Shown: one piece after another, positions 22,195 to 23,271 of the stretch
Layout: each line of letters begins with the position of its first letter
How positions within the stretch are numbered: position 1 is the stretch's first letter
NCBI GenBank assembly: GCA_964427185.1
Contig: CAYRSN010000021.1
Coordinates: 1 to 23,271, forward strand
From: Sulfurivirga sp964427185
Lineage (GTDB): Bacteria; Pseudomonadota; Gammaproteobacteria; Thiomicrospirales; Thiomicrospiraceae
DNA length: 23,271 bases
Direction: 5' to 3'
The notes under the pieces: model-generated
The model's input: only the letters and a program-made list of their open reading frames with translations
The model's database searches: none
What the model was told of the DNA's origin: nothing
Translations under genes and position numbers: made by a program

Positions 22195-23186
22195 GCCTTG
22201 CCCTCCCGGTTGGCAATTTGAGGCGGCGGCGTGCAGAGCTTCTTGTTTTTCGCTGCCCATAAGGTTTTGGCTGTGAGGTGTGCGATCAGCACGGTGACTA
22301 ATGAGAGAAAAAACGCACCAATATAGGCAAATAGCGCTTCACCTACTTGGGCGAACATAACAAAACTTGCATTGGCAATAGCGGCAATGGGGAATGTGAA
22401 GGCCCACCAGCTGATGGCAAAAGGCACTTTAAGAAACCTGGGTGCTTGCGCCAGAAGCAGCAGGGCAATAAACAGCGCCACATAATAGAAAATGCGGGCA
22501 ACTTGATCTACTACGCCCTGATTCAGGTGTACATAGGACAGAAAGGCCATGGCAGGCGGAGCGATCATGATAAACAGGGTTGGCATTAGTACCTGATCAA
22601 CTGGAGGGTGAAAAAAGAGACGGTAAAAAATCACCGCCTGCAGCATCAGCCAGAATACAACCCCAATACTGAAAAAAAACCAGCCTGTTTCAGAGCCGGC
22701 GTATTCTGGGGCGGCCAGTGGCACGATGACATTTCCCACTACAGGAATAAACCAGGCAGGGTTGAGGTGTTCAATCTGCCACTTTTCATGGTGGATCCAT
22801 AAGTTCATGATCATCAGGGTGAGGAAAAACTGCATGAATGTTCCGATAACCCAAAACCAGAAGCCTATACCGGGTGCGACATGCAGATAGCCACAGCCTA
22901 AAAGAATCAGGCTGATGCTGATGGTGGGAAAGAAGTTGATTGCGACCGGGTGGTTGAGCTCTTTGAGCATAGCCTGGGGGTATTTAAGTATTTTCAGCCC
23001 ATATGCCAGTGCCAGCAGTGCAAACAGGGCAGTAGAGGCTGCAAGTAATATGGCAAAAATCTCATAGGCAAAGCCAAACAGTTGATATGACATGAAAAAG
23101 CCGAGTGTCAGCCCCATGTAACCCATAACAGCCCCGAAAAGATTGACGGGGAAAAAGGCTAAACGCCCAGGTTCTGTTTGCACCAT
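22191..23186 (-). CDS. TDT/SLAC1 family anion transporter (TehA-like)
   Basis: The 331-residue inner-membrane protein has about ten hydrophobic helices. It opens with FFPVNLFGAVMGYMGLTLG, the hallmark of the tellurite-resistance/dicarboxylate transporter (SLAC1/TehA) fold, and has ISWWAFTFPIAAIANA near residue 265. Members include anion channels, the malate permease Mae1 and sulfite exporters; the substrate here cannot be read. An AGGAAG lies 6 bases before the ATG. The stop overlaps the M61 start by 4 bp, so the two are cotranscribed. The upstream 85 bp are A/T-rich with several -10-like boxes but no clear promoter. Confidence 0.88.
   Translation of the reverse strand: MVQTEPGRLAFFPVNLFGAVMGYMGLTLGFFMSYQLFGFAYEIFAILLAASTALFALLALAYGLKILKYPQAMLKELNHPVAINFFPTISISLILLGCGYLHVAPGIGFWFWVIGTFMQFFLTLMIMNLWIHHEKWQIEHLNPAWFIPVVGNVIVPLAAPEYAGSETGWFFFSIGVVFWLMLQAVIFYRLFFHPPVDQVLMPTLFIMIAPPAMAFLSYVHLNQGVVDQVARIFYYVALFIALLLLAQAPRFLKVPFAISWWAFTFPIAAIANASFVMFAQVGEALFAYIGAFFLSLVTVLIAHLTAKTLWAAKNKKLCTPPPQIANREGKA
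22201..22207 (-). promoter_or_regulatory. Ribosome binding site fixing the M61 peptidase start
   Basis: GGGAGGG on the minus strand lies 6 bases before ATG 22194, inside the end of the transporter gene. Together with the ATGA overlap it decides the start. Confidence 0.8.
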
Positions 23187-23271
23187 TTCAAGCTTCCTGT
23201 ATTCGTAAAAGTTGATATTATTTTAGAACTTTAGTGCAAGTAACGAGATGATTTTGCAACCCTGGCTGTTT

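Noticed and set aside
22195..22260. Longer M61 start at 22260
   Set aside because: The extension lies wholly inside the transporter gene in another frame, and the inner ATG has a strong Shine-Dalgarno plus an ATGA coupling.

Overview
The window is a compact chromosomal stretch of a Gram-negative bacterium, most likely a gammaproteobacterium. The evidence is LPS synthesis (kdsA), an outer-membrane beta-barrel protein, an NlpD-type lipoprotein, and the blocks accA-tilS-pyrG-kdsA-eno-ftsB and surE-pcm-yqaA-nlpD, which are typical gammaproteobacterial gene orders. The monofunctional Hom (no fused aspartokinase) and the alaC-hom-thrC order recall Pseudomonas-like or Thiomicrospira-like lineages more than enterics. 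The genus is a guess; I cannot fix it from sequence alone. Genes are packed with overlaps of 1 to about 50 bp, and no gap exceeds about 140 bp. I see no mobile element, phage gene, CRISPR array, tRNA or rRNA.

Region 1 (about 1-2755, plus strand) starts with a rho-independent terminator of something upstream. It is followed by a TRIC/UPF0126 membrane protein, tsaB (tRNA t6A synthesis), a universal stress protein coupled to tsaB, and an exported protein of unknown function. Region 2 (2767-5555) is the most variable part: a small exported c-type cytochrome (minus), a full-length E. coli-type YcaO protein (plus) and a DUF481/YdiY-like outer-membrane protein (minus).

Region 3 (5611-12019, plus) is core metabolism: accA (fatty acid synthesis), tilS (tRNA-Ile lysidine), pyrG (CTP), kdsA (KDO for LPS), eno (glycolysis) and ftsB (division). 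Region 4 (12119-15703) holds a minus-strand Smr-domain gene, then surE-pcm-yqaA-nlpD as an overlapping plus-strand operon, then a minus-strand Mth938/DUF498 gene. Compared with the usual ftsB-ispD-ispF-truD-surE-pcm-nlpD-rpoS order, ispD, ispF, truD and rpoS are missing from this place.

Region 5 (15797-19433, plus) is an amino-acid operon, alaC-hom-thrC, closed by a textbook terminator. Region 6 has a plus-strand RpfE/phosphoglycerate-mutase-like gene (19451-20425). It meets a minus-strand pair: a TDT/SLAC1 family transporter translationally coupled to an M61 metallopeptidase.

I found no convincing previously undescribed system. The points most worth a second look are the unknown exported protein at 1907-2755, the small cytochrome without an obvious distal ligand, the rearranged ispDF/truD/rpoS locus, the coupled transporter-peptidase pair, and the RpfE-like gene. 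All family assignments rest on reading motifs by eye; no database search was run.
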